Below are positions 31,665-38,508 of a stretch of DNA of 41,158 bases, in pieces; the stretch's first letter is position 1; the number at the start of each line of letters is the position of its first letter. The position numbers and the translations under genes were made by a program. The notes beneath the pieces are model-generated. The model was given only the letters and a program-made list of their open reading frames with translations, was not told the origin of the DNA and made no database searches. This DNA is from Candidatus Paceibacter sp. (lineage in GTDB: Bacteria; Patescibacteriota; Minisyncoccia; UBA6257; 02-FULL-45-10c). The stretch spans positions 1 through 41,158 of the forward strand of contig DYGE01000008.1 in assembly GCA_020724845.1 (NCBI GenBank). Direction: 5' to 3'.

Positions 31665-32468
31665 TTATATATTGATAAGCCCTGCCAATTTTTCGATTTT
31701 TTCTATATCCAAGTCTTGAGGTCTTGATTTTTGGTCTATTTTTAGGCCAGAAAGCAGTGTTTCTATATCCTCTCTCGACAAATCTGTTCCATCTTTTAAG
31801 TTATTAACCAAGGTTTTGCGCGGTTGCTTAAAAATTATTCTGAGTAATTTATAATAACTATCTATTTTTGTTCGGTCTCGTTTCTCGTATCTCTTGTCTC
31901 TTGTCTCAAACTTGATCACCGCAGAATCAACTTTTGGCGGCGGGTTGAAATCAGCCGGTTTTAGCTTAAATAGAATTTTCGGTTCGGCCCAGAACTGGAC
32001 GGCGGCGGCTAAGAGATTGTTCTTCGGCGGTTTAGCTACGATGCGCTCCGCGACTTCTTTTTGGACCATTAACACGGATATTTCCGGTTTTTTTTCCAGC
32101 TCGCTTAGGATTCTTAATAGTTTTCCGGTGATATAGTAGGGAATGTTGCCAACAACCTTAAAGCGTTTAGCGGTTAGCGTTGAGTGTTGAGTGATTTTTG
32201 GTAATTCTTTCAGCGCGTCACCAATTACTATTTCTAGATTTTCACTATTCGCCGTACGCTGTACGCTGAACGCTAGCTTGGGGTCTTTTTCTATCGCGAT
32301 TATTTTGCAATTTAATTTTTCGCATTTTTCTGCGAGCGGCAAAGTGAGCGCCCCGCTGCCCGGACCAATTTCGATAATTGTCTCGCCTTCTTTTAAATCC
32401 AAAGCCGCTATTATTTTTTGGATAGCGGCTTTATTTACTATAAAATGTTGGCCTAAGGATTTTTTCAT
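31665..32468 (-). CDS. ksgA: 16S rRNA dimethyladenosine transferase KsgA
   Basis: 267 residues from the ATG at 32468 (MKKSLGQHFIVNKAAI); the 37 extra residues in the track are the frame of the overlapping small gene. KsgA dimethylates two adjacent adenines near the 3' end of 16S rRNA in late 30S assembly. Motifs are EIGPGSGALTLPLAE (SAM-binding), NIPYYITGKLL (catalytic) and FNPPPKVDSAVIKF. Three stretches do not fit the family and coincide with low-complexity DNA: FSVQRTANSE, TQHSTLTAKRF and ETRDKRYEKRDR. The start codon overlaps the upstream stop by one base. Confidence 0.96.
   Translation of the reverse strand: MKKSLGQHFIVNKAAIQKIIAALDLKEGETIIEIGPGSGALTLPLAEKCEKLNCKIIAIEKDPKLAFSVQRTANSENLEIVIGDALKELPKITQHSTLTAKRFKVVGNIPYYITGKLLRILSELEKKPEISVLMVQKEVAERIVAKPPKNNLLAAAVQFWAEPKILFKLKPADFNPPPKVDSAVIKFETRDKRYEKRDRTKIDSYYKLLRIIFKQPRKTLVNNLKDGTDLSREDIETLLSGLKIDQKSRPQDLDIEKIEKLAGLINI
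31872..31908. repeat. TCTCGTNTCT-type insertion in ksgA
   Basis: TCGGTCTCGTTTCTCGTATCTCTTGTCTCTTGTCTCA is a tandem of degenerate TCTCNT units encoding ETRDKRYEKRDR on the minus strand, extending a loop after the conserved VIKF strand of KsgA. Confidence 0.55.
32161..32194. repeat. GCGTTTAGCGGTTAGCG-type insertion in ksgA
   Basis: AAGCGTTTAGCGGTTAGCGTTGAGTGTTGAGTGA encodes TQHSTLTAKRF just before the catalytic NIPYY strand. It is the same word family as the tsaE N-terminal insertion. Confidence 0.55.
32247..32275. repeat. GTACGCTGTACGCTGAACGC-type insertion in ksgA
   Basis: ATTCGCCGTACGCTGTACGCTGAACGCTA encodes AFSVQRTAN in a loop after the second beta-strand of the methyltransferase fold. 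Confidence 0.55.
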
Positions 32469-32809
32469 TAGAAGCTGGTTCCGATGACAGAGGCCGGGTA
32501 ACCGGAGCCAACTGGGACGATTCCTACCACGCAAGGCACTTGAGCGATTGGGCCGAACGGCGTGGTTCCCAGCACCCAAGCGCCGATTCGAAATACTCTA
32601 TGCGGGAAAATAATGGTTCCCGGAACAATCATAATTGATCCCGGTACTGGCGGCCCGACCGTAATCCAAAAACCGGAATCGCAGGCCGTGACCGTAAGTA
32701 TTCTTCCGCCGAATGGCGTTCCGAATTGGGCATTTGCCGCGTTTGCGAACAATAGTAGAAAAATCAGTACCAACGCGGTTAGGCCCCAGAATTTAAGTTT
32801 GCGAAACAT
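32468..32809 (-). CDS. Small exported protein with two cysteines, unknown
   Basis: 113 residues with a signal peptide (FWGLTALVLIFLLLFANAANAQF). The mature part is Gly/Pro/aliphatic-rich beta-type sequence, with FGGRILTVTACDSGFWITVGPPVPG, then MIVPGTIIFPHRVFRIGAWVLG and a second Cys in QVPCVVGIVPVG. I recall similar small proteins as frequent conserved hypotheticals in Parcubacteria genomes; no function is known to me. The two Cys could form one disulfide. The stop overlaps the ksgA start by one base (TAATG), so they are probably translationally coupled despite having unrelated roles. Confidence 0.7.
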   Translation of the reverse strand: MFRKLKFWGLTALVLIFLLLFANAANAQFGTPFGGRILTVTACDSGFWITVGPPVPGSIMIVPGTIIFPHRVFRIGAWVLGTTPFGPIAQVPCVVGIVPVGSGYPASVIGTSF

Positions 32810-32830
32810 AAGTATATTATATCACGCCGG

Positions 32831-34750
32831 TTATTCTATGTAGATAGCTTCATCATCCCAATCCCTATTTTCTTCTCCATAGCTGGAAACTTGTTTGAAC
32901 TCAATCAGTTCTGGCGGCAATTCTCCTAAAAATCGGGACGGGAGGTCGTAAAAGCTGATATTCAGATTTTCTTTGGCTCGGGTCATGGCCACATACATCA
33001 GCCGCCGCTCTTCTTCCAGTTCATCCGACTTCATAATTGATCTTTCGTGAGGCAGCAGACCGTCATTGGCCCCGACTATAAAAACCTGCTCAAATTCTAA
33101 TCCCTTGGCAAGATGAACGGTCATCAGCTTTACCCCGTTAGAGGCAGAGGCGCGCTGTTTATCCCGTAGCGAACTGGTATGGGACGAGCCCCCGCGGCCT
33201 CTAACGGGGTTAACGGCAGCTTTCTCTCCGCTAGCTGACGGATTAGGCTTTCCGTCCAGGCTGGATAGAAGGGTGACTCGTTCAAGGAATTCGCGGGCGT
33301 CTTTGAAGGTAGCGGCAAAATTAATCAACTCCTTAATGTTTTCCTGGCGTTCTTCCAGGTTTTTAAATTTTTTCTCCAGATGTTCCAGGTAGTCGGTGTT
33401 TTCCAAAAAGAAGTTGATTAGCTCTACTAAGGATAATTCATCCCGGAGGCGCGGCAATTCTTTTAATAAAATTTCATTTTTGAATTTTGGAAAAGTTTTT
33501 AGCAAGCGGTCAATGCTAGCGGCGTCTTTGGGATTAAAAGCGTACCGGATTCCGGCGATAATATCTTTAATTTCTTTTCTGGCGTAGAATCTAAGGCCGC
33601 CGAATATTTCATACGGAATTCGCAGGTGGAGCAGCGCTTGTTCAATGGCTCTGGACTGGGCATTGGTTCGGTAGAGAATGGCGATCTCTTCCGGCGCTCT
33701 GCCGCTTTTTAGAAGCTCAACGACTTTCTCCGCAGTTCCCCAGGCTTCTTCGTCGCCGTTCTGGAACGCCCTGATTTGAATAGTCTCCCCTTCGTTATTT
33801 TTGGTCCAAAGCTCTTTAGGCTTCTGCATTTTATTCTTCTTTATCAGCTCGGAGGCGGCCCTGATAATGTTTTGGGTGGAGCGATAGTTTTCTTCCAATT
33901 TAATGACTTTGGCGCTGGGCCAATCTTTTTCAAAATTCAAAAAATTCCGGAAATCCGATCCTCGGAAAGCGTAAATGCTCTGGGCGTCGTCCCCGATGGC
34001 AAAAATATTCTGATGCTTTTGGGCGAGCAGTTTTACAAAAAGATATTGGCTGGTATTCACGTCTTGGAATTCGTCAATCAGAATGTGCTGCCACCGCTTT
34101 TGATATCCCTCCAGTGTTTTGGGGTTAGATTGGAGAATTCTAACAACTTTTTCTATCAAATCGTCAAAGTCAAAAGCGTTGCTCTCTTTCAGCGCCTCTT
34201 CATATTTGTCAAAGACGGTGGCTGCGATTTTTTCATATTGCCCGCTACCGAAACTGGAGGAATCTAAAAGCTCATTTTTTGCCCTGGAGATTTTTGACAT
34301 TACAGCAATTGGGTTGAACTTTTCTTTCGGCAGATTCAGTTCTTTTAAAATATTCTTGACGACCCTCAAAGAATCGTCCTCGTCAAAGATAGTAAAATAT
34401 CCGGTCCTCCCGACCAAGCCAGCTTCTTTTTTTAAAATTCTTACACCCAAGGAATGGAAAGTGCCGATGAATGGAATTACGAATCTTGAATTGTGAATTA
34501 AGGCTTTAGGGGCTTCTTTATTCCAGAATTCATGATTCTTAATTCTTAATTCCATTTCTCGGGCGGCTTTATTGGTGAAGGTAATGGCAATAATATTCTC
34601 CGGACCGATCCCGGATTGCAGCAAATGAATAACCCTGCTAGTCAGAGTTTTGGTTTTTCCGGAACCGGCGCCGGCAGCAATCAAAAGCGGGCCGCTTTCG
34701 TGTTCTACGGCTTTCCGCTGCGCTTCGTTTAGTTCTTGTGTGGATTTCAT
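32831..34750 (-). CDS. UvrD/PcrA-type superfamily 1A DNA helicase
   Basis: 639 residues from the ATG at 34750 (MKSTQELNEAQRKAV); the track start adds MMIFHYK. It unwinds DNA 3'-5' in repair and recombination. Helicase motifs in order: LNEAQRKAVEH (Q motif), AGAGSGKTKTLTSR (I), AITFTNKAAREM (Ia), HILIDEFQDVN (II), GDDAQSIYAFRGSD (III), LEENYRSTQNI (IV), MTVHLAKGLEFEQVFIVG (V) and RRLMYVAMTRAKENL (VI). Two stretches are not family sequence: about 25 residues before FIGTFHSLGVRIL, and about 35 before LMTVHLAKG. Both coincide with inverted repeats in the DNA. The reading frame and all motifs survive. Confidence 0.95.
   Translation of the reverse strand: MKSTQELNEAQRKAVEHESGPLLIAAGAGSGKTKTLTSRVIHLLQSGIGPENIIAITFTNKAAREMELRIKNHEFWNKEAPKALIHNSRFVIPFIGTFHSLGVRILKKEAGLVGRTGYFTIFDEDDSLRVVKNILKELNLPKEKFNPIAVMSKISRAKNELLDSSSFGSGQYEKIAATVFDKYEEALKESNAFDFDDLIEKVVRILQSNPKTLEGYQKRWQHILIDEFQDVNTSQYLFVKLLAQKHQNIFAIGDDAQSIYAFRGSDFRNFLNFEKDWPSAKVIKLEENYRSTQNIIRAASELIKKNKMQKPKELWTKNNEGETIQIRAFQNGDEEAWGTAEKVVELLKSGRAPEEIAILYRTNAQSRAIEQALLHLRIPYEIFGGLRFYARKEIKDIIAGIRYAFNPKDAASIDRLLKTFPKFKNEILLKELPRLRDELSLVELINFFLENTDYLEHLEKKFKNLEERQENIKELINFAATFKDAREFLERVTLLSSLDGKPNPSASGEKAAVNPVRGRGGSSHTSSLRDKQRASASNGVKLMTVHLAKGLEFEQVFIVGANDGLLPHERSIMKSDELEEERRLMYVAMTRAKENLNISFYDLPSRFLGELPPELIEFKQVSSYGEENRDWDDEAIYIE
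33132..33210. mobile_element. 79-bp element with 14-bp perfect inverted ends inside uvrD
   Basis: ACCCCGTTAGAGGC (33132-33145) and GCCTCTAACGGGGT (33197-33210) are perfect inverted repeats bounding a 79-bp unit. On the minus strand it encodes roughly PVRGRGGSSHT ... SASNGV in the helicase, between motifs IV and V. It has the form of a tiny non-autonomous palindromic element that stays open in frame. I recall related TAACGGGG words in other Parcubacteria genomes. Confidence 0.65.
34473..34553. repeat. About 80-bp imperfect inverted AATTC repeat inside uvrD
   Basis: GGAATTACGAATCTTGAATT on the left and ATTCTTAATTCTTAATTCC on the right are imperfect inverted copies. The unit encodes IKNHEFWNKEAPKALI and HNSRFVIP between helicase motif Ia and the conserved GTFHS strand, where relatives have a short linker. 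Confidence 0.6.
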
Positions 34751-34893
34751 TTTATAATGAAAAATCATCAATATGCCCAGCGCTTGGAATCTGGGGATTC
34801 AGATGATATAATGCGTGTATTATTGATATAATACGCAAAAAACTGGATAAGGCAAAGATTTTCGCTGAATTTCTGAAGGATTGGACAACCGCA

Positions 34894-35886
34894 GTGACGG
34901 TTGTTTTTGTTACGGGTATGACTATTTTTAATGTCCTGTTTCTTTCTTATCTAAATAAGCCAACCGACAGCCAGAGAGATCGCCGGCTGTTAGGGAGCTA
35001 TTTGGAGGCCCTGCAGGAGGGATCGGACTATTCAGCTAGCTCTGTCTTGTTGCGCGGAGACTGGTCAGTTGATGCGGGTTTCAGTTCAGGCGCTCAAGAG
35101 ACTAGGTTTGTGATAATTGAAAGCTCTAAGCTATTAAACACCAATAATCCTCTTAGCAATACCCTGCCAACCAGAGAGGGCCTGCTTATCTATAAAGTGC
35201 AGGAAGGCGACAACCTATCTAGGATAGCGGCTAATTTTGGAATATCTCTTAATACGATTTTGTGGGCCAATGAGAATTTGCGCGCCAGCTTAATCCGCCC
35301 CGGCCAAGAAATCACAATCTTGCCGGTTACCGGAGTTCTGCATCAAATAGAAGAAGGAGAAACGATAGAATCAATCGCCAATCAATATAATTTGTCGGTG
35401 GAAAAAATATTAAATGCCAATCCCAACCTCATTCCAGCCAAGCTTTCGCTTAGCTCAACCATAATTATTCCGGATTCAAGGCCTTCAAGAAGCGCCGGTC
35501 TTTCTTCGTTGTCCAGCCTGCCAAATTTGCCGGGTTATTTTGCCATTCCGACGACCGGCTGGAACTGGGGGAGGCTGCACAATTATAACGCCGTGGATAT
35601 TGCCAACGCTTGCGGTACGCCGATCTACGCGGCAGCCGAGGGTCTGGTGGTTGAAGAGAGATCCTCCGGATGGAACGACGGCTATGGGGGTTATATTGTG
35701 CTGGAGCATCCTAATGGCACCAGAACTAAATACGCCCACAATTCCAGAAATACGGTTTCCGTAGGAGACTATGTTTTAAAAGGAGACCAGATTGGCCTTA
35801 TTGGGAATACTGGCTATACCCACGGTCCGACGGGTTGCCATCTCCACTTTGAGATCAAGGGAGCAAGGAACCCCTTTGTGAAATAA
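34894..35886 (+). CDS. LysM-containing M23 peptidoglycan endopeptidase
   Basis: 330 residues from the GTG at 34894. A membrane anchor (TVVFVTGMTIFNVLFLSYL) is followed by two LysM modules (YKVQEGDNLSRIAANFG and HQIEEGETIESIANQYN), which bind peptidoglycan. A C-terminal M23 peptidase domain carries NYNAVDIANACGTPIYAA, the HxN part in YAHNSRN, and GPTGCHLHFEI with the HLH zinc ligands. The usual GRxHxGxDI motif reads RLHNYNAVDI, so the first ligand region is slightly altered. The frame stays open upstream with protein-like sequence (KKLDKAKIFAEFLKDWTT), and TATAAT at 34827-34832 suggests a non-ATG start near 34843 (CTG) or 34822 (ATT). It trims or remodels the cell wall. Confidence 0.9.
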   Translation: MTVVFVTGMTIFNVLFLSYLNKPTDSQRDRRLLGSYLEALQEGSDYSASSVLLRGDWSVDAGFSSGAQETRFVIIESSKLLNTNNPLSNTLPTREGLLIYKVQEGDNLSRIAANFGISLNTILWANENLRASLIRPGQEITILPVTGVLHQIEEGETIESIANQYNLSVEKILNANPNLIPAKLSLSSTIIIPDSRPSRSAGLSSLSSLPNLPGYFAIPTTGWNWGRLHNYNAVDIANACGTPIYAAAEGLVVEERSSGWNDGYGGYIVLEHPNGTRTKYAHNSRNTVSVGDYVLKGDQIGLIGNTGYTHGPTGCHLHFEIKGARNPFVK

Positions 35887-35915
35887 TCTTCGCTTATTAC
35901 TGGTTGCGTGTTGTG

Positions 35916-35953
35916 AAAAAGAAAAAGCCCCATGCGCTTGCGCGCATGGGGCT
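35916..35953 (-). terminator. Terminator of the beta-CASP nuclease gene
   Basis: On the minus strand AGCCCCATGCGC-GCAA-GCGCATGGGGCT is a perfect 12-bp hairpin followed by TTTTCTTTTTC. Confidence 0.92.
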
Positions 35954-35960
35954 GATAAGT

Positions 35961-37427
35961 TCAGACCGGCAGCTCTTTGAGATGAGCCCCGTGCAGGACC
36001 GGGATTCCGAGATTAAGGGCATTGACCCTTTGCTCGAATCCGGCGTAATTCTCCTGGTCGCCGTGGTGGCCGATGACTGCCTCAACGGGACAGATTTTTT
36101 CGTGAAAGCGAGCAACTCGCTCCACGAGCCTGTCGGCCGGATCATGGCCGGAGAGAGAGAAGTGGGAAACTTCGCAGCTGACCGGAATTGGCTTTACGAC
36201 TTCCTGCCGCTGTTTGGCATCCCAAGTTCTCAACTTGATGTTTGTCCCCCTCTTAACTTTCAGAATCTGCTCCCCGGTGGTTCCGGGAAACATATATCCG
36301 GAGAAGATCACTCGGCCTTTCCGGTTAGGAAGGATCTTTTCCGCGTATCCGACGCTCCTGCCTTGTTCCAGCATGGCGGAAGAGCTGATGATCGGGGAGT
36401 TCTGGATGCCGCAGCAGCTCCCGAGAGCGGTATTCTCCCGGTGAACTTCCTCGGCTTGCCGTTCCTCCTGACTGGCGCTCCGGTCAAACTGCTTGTACAG
36501 GACCGCCAGCTTTTCGGCCACCAACTTTTCCACTTCCAGATTGATATCCTGGTCGCACCAGGTCCGCTTGGCGTAAACCTCGCAGAACCTTGCCGCCATG
36601 CCGTCAATGTGGCAGGCAATTCCGCCATCGGTCAGAAGCTTAAGCAGTGAAGGCCCTCGGTCAGCGAAAGATGGAAACAGGATTTGTTCCTGCCTCTTAA
36701 TCGCCTCTTTGACCAAGGCCTTAACTTCCTTTTGGATCTCGGGCATGGATTTGTCCAGCACCCGGTTTCCATAAGTTGTTTCGGTAATCATCACCACGCT
36801 TTTCCCCTTGAGGCGATTTCCGAAGAATTCCTCCGGAGGAAGCATAACGCCCTTAACGAGCGGCTGGTCGTGGGAACAGACGTCTCCGGTGATCCAGTAG
36901 GCCTTTTTGCCGGGGGTGACGATGAAGATCATTGTCGCCCCGCGGGTGTGCCCGCTGGAATAAAAACCGATTTCCCAGCCAGGCCAGATGGAATGCCAGC
37001 CCGGCTTGGTAATCGGCTGAATGCGTCGGAAGAGCGAACCGACGTTGATTGCGTCGTAGATAAAGGGCTCCGGATTTCCGCCTTGCCGGCGAATTTTCTT
37101 CGCCTCTTGCTCCGCGATTTTCAGGGCATCCTTGATCATGATGTAAGCGCCGGCCATACAGGGGTCGGTCATCATGATGACCGCCTTCGGGTTCATCTTG
37201 GCGATCAGCGGCAGAGCGCCGGAATGATCTAAGTGGTGATGAGTCAGAAGGATTAAGTCCACGTTGCCGTAAGCTTTTTCGGTCAGTACGGGGTAGTAGT
37301 TCCCGCTTGACCCTCTTTCGTTGTCAATTCCCATGCCGCAGTCACCTGCAATCACTTTGTCTTCGGCTTCGATTAGCGTAAGAGTTCCACCTGGCCCGTC
37401 TCTTTGTTCCCCTAACTGTGTTACCAT
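35961..37427 (-). CDS. Beta-CASP metallo-beta-lactamase-fold ribonuclease/nuclease
   Basis: 488 residues from the ATG at 37427, fixed by AAAGGAGGAGG ending seven bases upstream; the track start at 37469 would translate through that site. The metallo-beta-lactamase signature is LLTHHHLDHSGALPL, followed by GHTRGATMIF and the metal-binding GDVCSHD. The nuclease-specific ETTYGNR and the beta-CASP region with FPSFADRGPSLL come next, then IFSGYMFPGTTGEQI and a final His-containing IGHHGDQENY. This places it with CPSF/RNase J-like beta-CASP enzymes, which cut RNA (or sometimes DNA) with two zinc ions. It is a single-gene unit with a terminator and a hairpin-rich leader. Confidence 0.88.
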   Translation of the reverse strand: MVTQLGEQRDGPGGTLTLIEAEDKVIAGDCGMGIDNERGSSGNYYPVLTEKAYGNVDLILLTHHHLDHSGALPLIAKMNPKAVIMMTDPCMAGAYIMIKDALKIAEQEAKKIRRQGGNPEPFIYDAINVGSLFRRIQPITKPGWHSIWPGWEIGFYSSGHTRGATMIFIVTPGKKAYWITGDVCSHDQPLVKGVMLPPEEFFGNRLKGKSVVMITETTYGNRVLDKSMPEIQKEVKALVKEAIKRQEQILFPSFADRGPSLLKLLTDGGIACHIDGMAARFCEVYAKRTWCDQDINLEVEKLVAEKLAVLYKQFDRSASQEERQAEEVHRENTALGSCCGIQNSPIISSSAMLEQGRSVGYAEKILPNRKGRVIFSGYMFPGTTGEQILKVKRGTNIKLRTWDAKQRQEVVKPIPVSCEVSHFSLSGHDPADRLVERVARFHEKICPVEAVIGHHGDQENYAGFEQRVNALNLGIPVLHGAHLKELPV

Positions 37428-37569
37428 CTCTTGCCTCCTCCTTTCAGATCTGGTTTTCAAGCAATGCAAACCGCGCAGTCTTGCTGCGTATTCGGTTTAC
37501 AAAGAACTTGCTCCGACGAAAAATTTTAAATTTTTGATCGGAGTAAATTCTCTGTTATTAATGATTTAG
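37428..37569 (-). promoter_or_regulatory. Hairpin-rich 5' leader of the beta-CASP nuclease gene
   Basis: Two hairpins can be drawn: CTCCGA-(2)-AAAAATTT/AAATTTTT-(2)-TCGGAG at 37511-37543, and AAACCG-CGCAG/CTGCG-CGGTTT at 37468-37498. They lie upstream of the AGGAGG site. No clear promoter was found, so the transcript start is unknown. They could control stability or translation. Confidence 0.45.
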
Positions 37570-37623
37570 ATAAAAATTGAGCCCAGGCCCGGCTCCGATG
37601 GTTAATCGGAGCCGGGCGCTGGG
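37570..37623 (-). terminator. GC-rich terminator of the 241-aa gene
   Basis: GCCCGGCTCCGAT-GGTTA-ATCGGAGCCGGGC is a perfect 13-bp stem extended by CCCAG/CTGGG. On the minus strand it is followed by TCAATTTTTATC. Confidence 0.8.
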
Positions 37624-37630
37624 CGGGGCG

Positions 37631-38356
37631 TTACGACGTCTGCTTCTTGCCGCCCTTCTTCGGGGCGCCGCCCTTGGCCGTCGCCTGCGCGAGCCGCTCG
37701 CTCACGCCCTCCGCCTGCTTGGGCTGGGGGCGTTCCTGCCGCTCGTCCTGCTTTTGCTGCCAGCTCTTCGGGAAGGCCCGGCGGATCTTGTCCGCCTGGT
37801 CCTCCGCCCGCTTGGCCAGCAGGTGCTTGGACTCGGCCTTCAGCTGCTCGTGCTTGCGCCCGAGCCGCTCGAGGACCTCCTGGACGTCGCGCGGCCGCAT
37901 TCCGTCCCGCAGGACGTAGCCGACCGTCGCGGCTCCCTCGGCGAGAGCCTGGAGCTCGCGCTTCACGAACTCGGAGCGCGAGAAGCGTCTCGCCGCCTTG
38001 TCCTTGTCCGCGCGCGGAAGGTGCCGCTCGTCTTTGACGGTCCGATACATCTCCGAGGACCACAGGATCCGGCCGGTGTCCTGCTTCCCGTTCACGGTGG
38101 CGTTCGAGATGATCGCCCTCGTGAGGTAGTCCACCAGGCTGTAGATGTCCTGTTCGCCGAACGGCTCCTGCGCCTCCAGCGCCGCCTTGGTGGCGGCCTC
38201 GGCCGCGGCCTTCAGCTTGGCGGTTTCCTCGGCGCTCGCCGGCTGGTCGCCCTTCTTGCCCTTGGTGAGGTTCGCGTGCGCTTCCCTCGCCTTGGCGATG
38301 AGGTCGTAGACCGGCCCGAACTTCTCGTCCAGCTCTTCCAGCGTCATCCGTTTCAT
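37631..38356 (-). CDS. Very GC-rich orphan gene, helical basic protein
   Basis: 241 residues, not recognised. There is no signal peptide or membrane helix. The sequence is mostly helical and highly charged (LIAKAREAHANLTKGKKGD, KLKAAAEAATKAALEAQEPF, LGRKHEQLKAESKHLLAKRAEDQADKI). The last 40 residues are Lys/Gln/Gly/Ala-rich and probably disordered (PKQAEGVSERLAQATAKGG). It may bind nucleic acid, by charge only. Composition is extreme: bases 37681-37740 hold 46 G or C out of 60 by hand count, against AT-leaning neighbours, so it looks acquired from a GC-rich source. It is a complete unit with a perfect promoter, AAGGAGGAG before the ATG and a strong terminator. The opposite-strand 298-aa ORF is rejected. 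Confidence 0.75.
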   Translation of the reverse strand: MKRMTLEELDEKFGPVYDLIAKAREAHANLTKGKKGDQPASAEETAKLKAAAEAATKAALEAQEPFGEQDIYSLVDYLTRAIISNATVNGKQDTGRILWSSEMYRTVKDERHLPRADKDKAARRFSRSEFVKRELQALAEGAATVGYVLRDGMRPRDVQEVLERLGRKHEQLKAESKHLLAKRAEDQADKIRRAFPKSWQQKQDERQERPQPKQAEGVSERLAQATAKGGAPKKGGKKQTS

Positions 38357-38426
38357 GTCTCCTCCTTCCTAATGCCCTGTGGGCGTGGTTTTTTGCAGAT
38401 CGTGTTGTCTAGGTACTATGTTGAGT

Positions 38427-38455
38427 ATTATACACTACCACAAGAAATCTGTCAA
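38427..38455 (-). promoter_or_regulatory. Perfect consensus promoter of the GC-rich 241-aa gene
   Basis: On the minus strand TTGACA (38455-38450), 17-base spacer, TATAAT (38432-38427): a full sigma-70 consensus, about 70 bases before the ATG. Confidence 0.9.
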
Positions 38456-38460
38456 GCCCC

Positions 38461-38500
38461 GAAAAAAAGTTAGGCCTCGGAGCAGGTTTGCTCCGAGGCC
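38461..38500 (-). terminator. Terminator of the 190-aa gene
   Basis: On the minus strand GGCCTCGGAGCA-AACC-TGCTCCGAGGCC is a perfect 12-bp hairpin followed by TAACTTTTTTTC. Confidence 0.93.
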
Positions 38501-38508
38501 TTTTAAGG

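Noticed and set aside
32469-32579. 37-residue N-terminal extension of KsgA in the ORF track
   Set aside because: It overlaps the small exported protein in another frame; homologues begin at MKKSLGQHF.
33776-34267. 163-aa plus-strand ORF inside uvrD
   Set aside because: Antisense shadow of conserved helicase motifs.
35904-36650. 248-aa plus-strand ORF
   Set aside because: It starts in the terminator and is antisense to the well-supported beta-CASP nuclease gene.
36684-37232. 182-aa plus-strand ORF
   Set aside because: Antisense shadow of the metallo-beta-lactamase domain; no recognisable motif.
37577-38473. 298-aa plus-strand ORF
   Set aside because: It is the antisense shadow of the GC-rich minus-strand gene; it is Leu/Arg-rich, has no SD or promoter, and the minus strand has a perfect promoter, SD and terminator.
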